DNA of 14,746 bases from Pelosinus fermentans (GTDB lineage: Bacteria > Bacillota > Negativicutes > DSM-13327). The position numbers and the translations under genes were made by a program. The stretch is from assembly GCA_002434245.1 (NCBI GenBank), contig DJJR01000039.1, positions 1-14,746 of the forward strand, given 5' to 3'. The notes under the pieces were generated by a model, which saw only the letters and a program-made list of their open reading frames with translations, was not told where the DNA came from and did not search any database. Positions 14,138 to 14,746 of the stretch are shown here, in pieces (within the stretch, counting starts at the first letter, position 1; every line of letters begins with the position of its first letter).

Positions 14138-14590
14138 TTATTCTATCAAGACAACAGGCCTAATCAAATCCTTCGGTTTATCCTTCATAAGAAATAGGGC
14201 TTCTTCGATATGATTAAATCCTGTGAAAACGTGGGTGACTAGTTTACTTAAATTGATACGGTTATGCTGCACAAGGTTGAGCAGCATCTCCATTCTGAGG
14301 CGACCGCCAGGACAGAGCCCGCCTTTTATGGTTTTGTGAGCCATTCCACAGCCCCAGGCTAAACGAGGTACGGGGAGACATGGAAATGCCGAATACACCA
14401 TCTTTAAAGTTCGAAAATTTCCAGCCCGCCAGCATGCCATTAGAGTGCTGGTGCAATCCTGCTTGCGCTTCAAGTGAGCGCCAGTCCGGAGTAATGGCTG
14501 GGATGATTACGCGATCACCCGGTTTAAAATCGTTGATCGTATCTCCTATTTCCACGATTTCTCCGACAGCTTCATGACCAAGAATCTTAT
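14138..14590 (-). pseudogene. Zinc secondary alcohol dehydrogenase, truncated and internally deleted
   Basis: Two frames on the minus strand match NADP-dependent secondary alcohol dehydrogenases of the Clostridium beijerinckii/Thermoanaerobacter brockii type. The upstream part (about 14590 to 14370) reads ILGHEAVGEIVEIGD, DFKPGDRVIIPAITPDW and SNGMLAGWKFSNFKDGVFG, and includes the zinc-ligand GHE motif. The downstream part, in another frame, reads PRLAWGCGMAHKTIKGGLCP, then LSKLVTHVFTGFNHIEEAL and KPKDLIRPVVLIE to the TAA at 14138-14140. Everything between (about 150 codons, including the Rossmann NADP-binding domain) is missing, with a frameshift at the join near 14370. The N-terminal part before ILGHE is also lost. 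It cannot be functional. Confidence 0.85.
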
Positions 14591-14605
14591 ATCACATATT
14601 AATAA

Positions 14606-14746
14606 CTCTGTAAATATTATTTAGAATATTCCAATGAAATCATTGCTAGCCAAGAGAGGACTGCTCTGGCTGTTTTATTTCTGAGATATTGTTGGTATAA
14701 TAAAGGCAAAGCATTCGTGGAATTGATAAGTGAGATTGAAGAATAG
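14606..14746 (+). other. Unrecognised 46-codon open fragment at the window edge
   Basis: A frame open from a stop at 14603-14605 to the TAG at 14744-14746 reads like protein (SQERTALAVLFLRYCWYNKG then KAFVELISEIEE). It has no ATG, GTG or TTG near its beginning and no ribosome binding site. It may be the tail of a truncated gene or a chance frame. Nothing else is seen in 14591-14746. Confidence 0.2.

Overview
The window looks like accessory chromosome of a low-to-moderate GC anaerobic Firmicute with a Gram-negative type envelope (Negativicutes; a Pelosinus- or Sporomusa-like bacterium is my inference). Ribosome binding sites are strong AGGAGG/GAGG types and several starts are TTG, as in Firmicutes. 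Yet the left end encodes lipopolysaccharide (LPS) core enzymes: a GT9 heptosyltransferase, a GT52/polysialyltransferase-like enzyme and a WaaP/InaA-like sugar kinase.

Layout. 1-180: an unrecognised coding remnant. 235-3497: three LPS-type genes on the minus strand; the two transferases form a tight pair and a perfect 26-bp hairpin separates them from the kinase. 3.6-4.4 kb: a graveyard holding the C-terminus of a REP-associated transposase-like protein, a D-cysteine desulfhydrase tail, and dispersed GGGGACGG-type and CTCTCTAGAGGGG-type repeats. 4396-5712: an intact AAA ATPase/DUF4143 gene on the minus strand, preceded by a 57-bp near-perfect palindrome. 5.8-6.15 kb: an HI0074-family gene broken by an amber codon. 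6152-8330: what reads as one group II intron inserted inside domain V of another (a twintron), with a decayed reverse transcriptase. 8.5-9.3 kb: two divergent XRE-type regulators around a control region with three copies of one operator-like motif, one lying inside a consensus promoter. 9422-12105: an intact cysteine-use operon, transporter (cyuP/yhaO-like) plus [4Fe-4S] L-cysteine desulfidase (cyuA/yhaM-like). 12288-13652: a bifunctional mannose-1-phosphate guanylyltransferase/mannose-6-phosphate isomerase. 13.8-14.75 kb: remnants of a nucleotidyltransferase, of a second HI0074-type gene start, and of a zinc secondary alcohol dehydrogenase with a large internal deletion.

How it fits together. 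The working functions are envelope glycan synthesis (LPS genes, and GDP-mannose from ManC) and cysteine import with breakdown to pyruvate, ammonia and sulfide, probably under local control by the XRE regulators. The rest is insertion and decay. The points most worth attention are the nested group II introns, the two complementary halves of a nucleotidyltransferase/HI0074 module about 8 kb apart, the three-operator divergent control region, and the composite repeat-plus-hairpin modules. I found no tRNA, rRNA, CRISPR array or intact insertion sequence.
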